Shown here: piece by piece, positions 63,299 to 64,000 of the stretch
Position numbering within the stretch: position 1 is the stretch's first letter
Layout: every line of letters begins with the position of its first letter
DNA from: Nitrospira_E sp052156535
Lineage (GTDB): Bacteria; Nitrospirota; Nitrospiria; Nitrospirales; UBA8639
Direction of reading: 5' to 3'
Length of the DNA: 64,000 bases
Assembly: GCF_052156535.1 (NCBI RefSeq)
Contig: NZ_JBQKUP010000037.1
Span: 124,001 to 188,000 of the forward strand
The notes under the pieces: generated by a model
The model's database searches: none
Seen by the model: the letters and a program-made list of their open reading frames with translations, nothing else
What the model was told of the DNA's origin: nothing
Program-made: the position numbers and the translations under genes

Positions 63299-63961
63299 AT
63301 GAGGCAGAGTGCGTATCGTAGGAGTATTCATGTCGTGTGTCTGGTATCCGGTTTGCTCAGCCTGAGTCTTTTCGGTTCGGCATTTGGTGATTCCAATGTG
63401 GGTGCCATGTCCCAAGAGGCCCAACGAGCCGAAAAGCGGGCCTTAATTGTCATCGATGATTACATTATTGGCCCGGAAGACATTTTGGAAATCAGTGTCT
63501 GGCGCAATCCGGATTTGTCGAGAGAGGTGAGGGTTCGTCCCGATGGAAAAGTGTCCTTGCCGCTTATTGGAGATGTGAAGGCGGTGGGGCGTACGACTTC
63601 TGAACTTCGAGATGATATTACTCAGAAACTCAAGTCCTATAAGGAAAATCCGACAGTGGCCATCGTGGTTAAGGAAGTCAATAGTTATTACTTTTACGTA
63701 CAGGGCGCAGTCGGCAAAATCGGGAAATTACCGTTGTTAAGCCGAACAACACTCATCCAGGCCATTACGTTAGCGGGAGGGATGGCACCAGATGCCGTAC
63801 GGAGCCGGATTACTATTTTTCGGTTGGGAATGGATAGCGAGGCACCGCAAAAATTGGTGGTCAGTTACGATGATATTATTTTGCGGGGAGCTGACAATGT
63901 TGAGTTAAAGCCCGGAGATACCATTGTCGTTCCTTCCGAGACCATGGTCCTGATTCCGTAA
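63299..63961 (+). CDS. Polysaccharide export protein (Wza-like)
   Basis: A 220-residue protein with a signal peptide (to about SAFGDS). It carries the Poly_export domain (DYIIGPEDILEISVWRNPDL and SREVRVRPDGKVSLPLIGD) and one SLBB-like domain (YFYVQGAVGKIGKLPLL, LIQAITLAGGMAPDA), ending VELKPGDTIVVPSE. It forms the outer part of an exopolysaccharide export channel. It is shorter than Wza (about 380 residues), like the single-SLBB EPS exporters of XrtA loci. The gene for its inner-membrane partner probably lies beyond the window. Confidence 0.92.
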   Translation: MRQSAYRRSIHVVCLVSGLLSLSLFGSAFGDSNVGAMSQEAQRAEKRALIVIDDYIIGPEDILEISVWRNPDLSREVRVRPDGKVSLPLIGDVKAVGRTTSELRDDITQKLKSYKENPTVAIVVKEVNSYYFYVQGAVGKIGKLPLLSRTTLIQAITLAGGMAPDAVRSRITIFRLGMDSEAPQKLVVSYDDIILRGADNVELKPGDTIVVPSETMVLIP

Positions 63962-64000
63962 TCACTCATTTTTTCGTTTGATTGAGGTCATATGAGGAAT

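Noticed and set aside
1..64000. CRISPR arrays, rRNA and intact insertion sequences
   Set aside because: No regularly spaced short repeats, no rRNA-like sequence and no transposase were seen; the integrase and resolvase belong to the tRNA-Arg element.

Overview
The window looks like a chromosome segment of a Gram-negative bacterium of about 50% GC. A best guess is Nitrospirota (Nitrospira-like), because it combines a non-cyanobacterial kaiC-kaiB-kaiB-kinase cluster, large NarL-type sensor kinases fused to receiver domains, and XrtA-style exopolysaccharide genes. No nitrification marker is present, so this assignment is inference.

Layout. 1-11.7 kb (all minus): envelope polysaccharide genes, namely a truncated multi-spanning membrane protein, a DUF4838 protein, a GT2 glycosyltransferase, a WecA/MraY-type phosphosugar transferase with an extra membrane tail, a Wzz/GumC-type chain-length protein, a CpsD-like ATPase with an altered P-loop, and an ExeA-type ATPase fused to two LysM-like domains. 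12.6-22.9 kb: signalling, with two paralogous hybrid kinases flanking an outer-membrane barrel, a TPR protein and the kaiC-kaiB-kaiB set. 22.9-30.6 kb: glutaminase, a DUF5069 protein, an orphan strong terminator, a 46-residue membrane peptide, a CBS protein, and a three-gene kinase/receiver/hybrid-kinase operon. 31.6-33.9 kb: a Tag-DUF488 fusion, a secreted protein and a cupin.

34.6-41.3 kb holds three paralogous secreted Fn3/Ig/FG-GAP repeat proteins, all minus strand. Two have leaders that match the c-di-GMP-I (GEMM) riboswitch. The third has a diverged copy whose aptamer helices no longer pair. A small hairpin next to the ribosome binding site is kept in all three by covarying changes. This ties a family of surface repeat proteins to c-di-GMP.

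42.0-45.3 kb encodes a saccharopine-dehydrogenase-like enzyme, an ALDH7-like dehydrogenase and a VOC/DUF1338-like protein, readable as a lysine/aminoadipate module. 45.4-51.7 kb has two hypothetical genes, an SGNH hydrolase, a TPR lipoprotein and an SPL-type radical SAM protein. 52.3-53.4 kb has a STAS protein lacking the usual serine, a tyrosine recombinase pseudogene and a decayed tRNA fragment.

53.4-62.8 kb is an integrated element in tRNA-Arg(CCU). A 41-bp perfect repeat of the tRNA 3' end marks both ends. The minus-strand core has a zinc-ribbon protein, primase-polymerase/helicase, a small coupled ORF, a DNA methylase-like protein, a serine resolvase, an excisionase-like HTH and an integrase. 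Plus-strand, AT-richer cargo has an unknown protein, a protein with a HEPN-type Rx4H motif, and a TIR-DUF1566 protein, making this a candidate defence cassette. At 63.3 kb a Wza-type export gene resumes polysaccharide functions.
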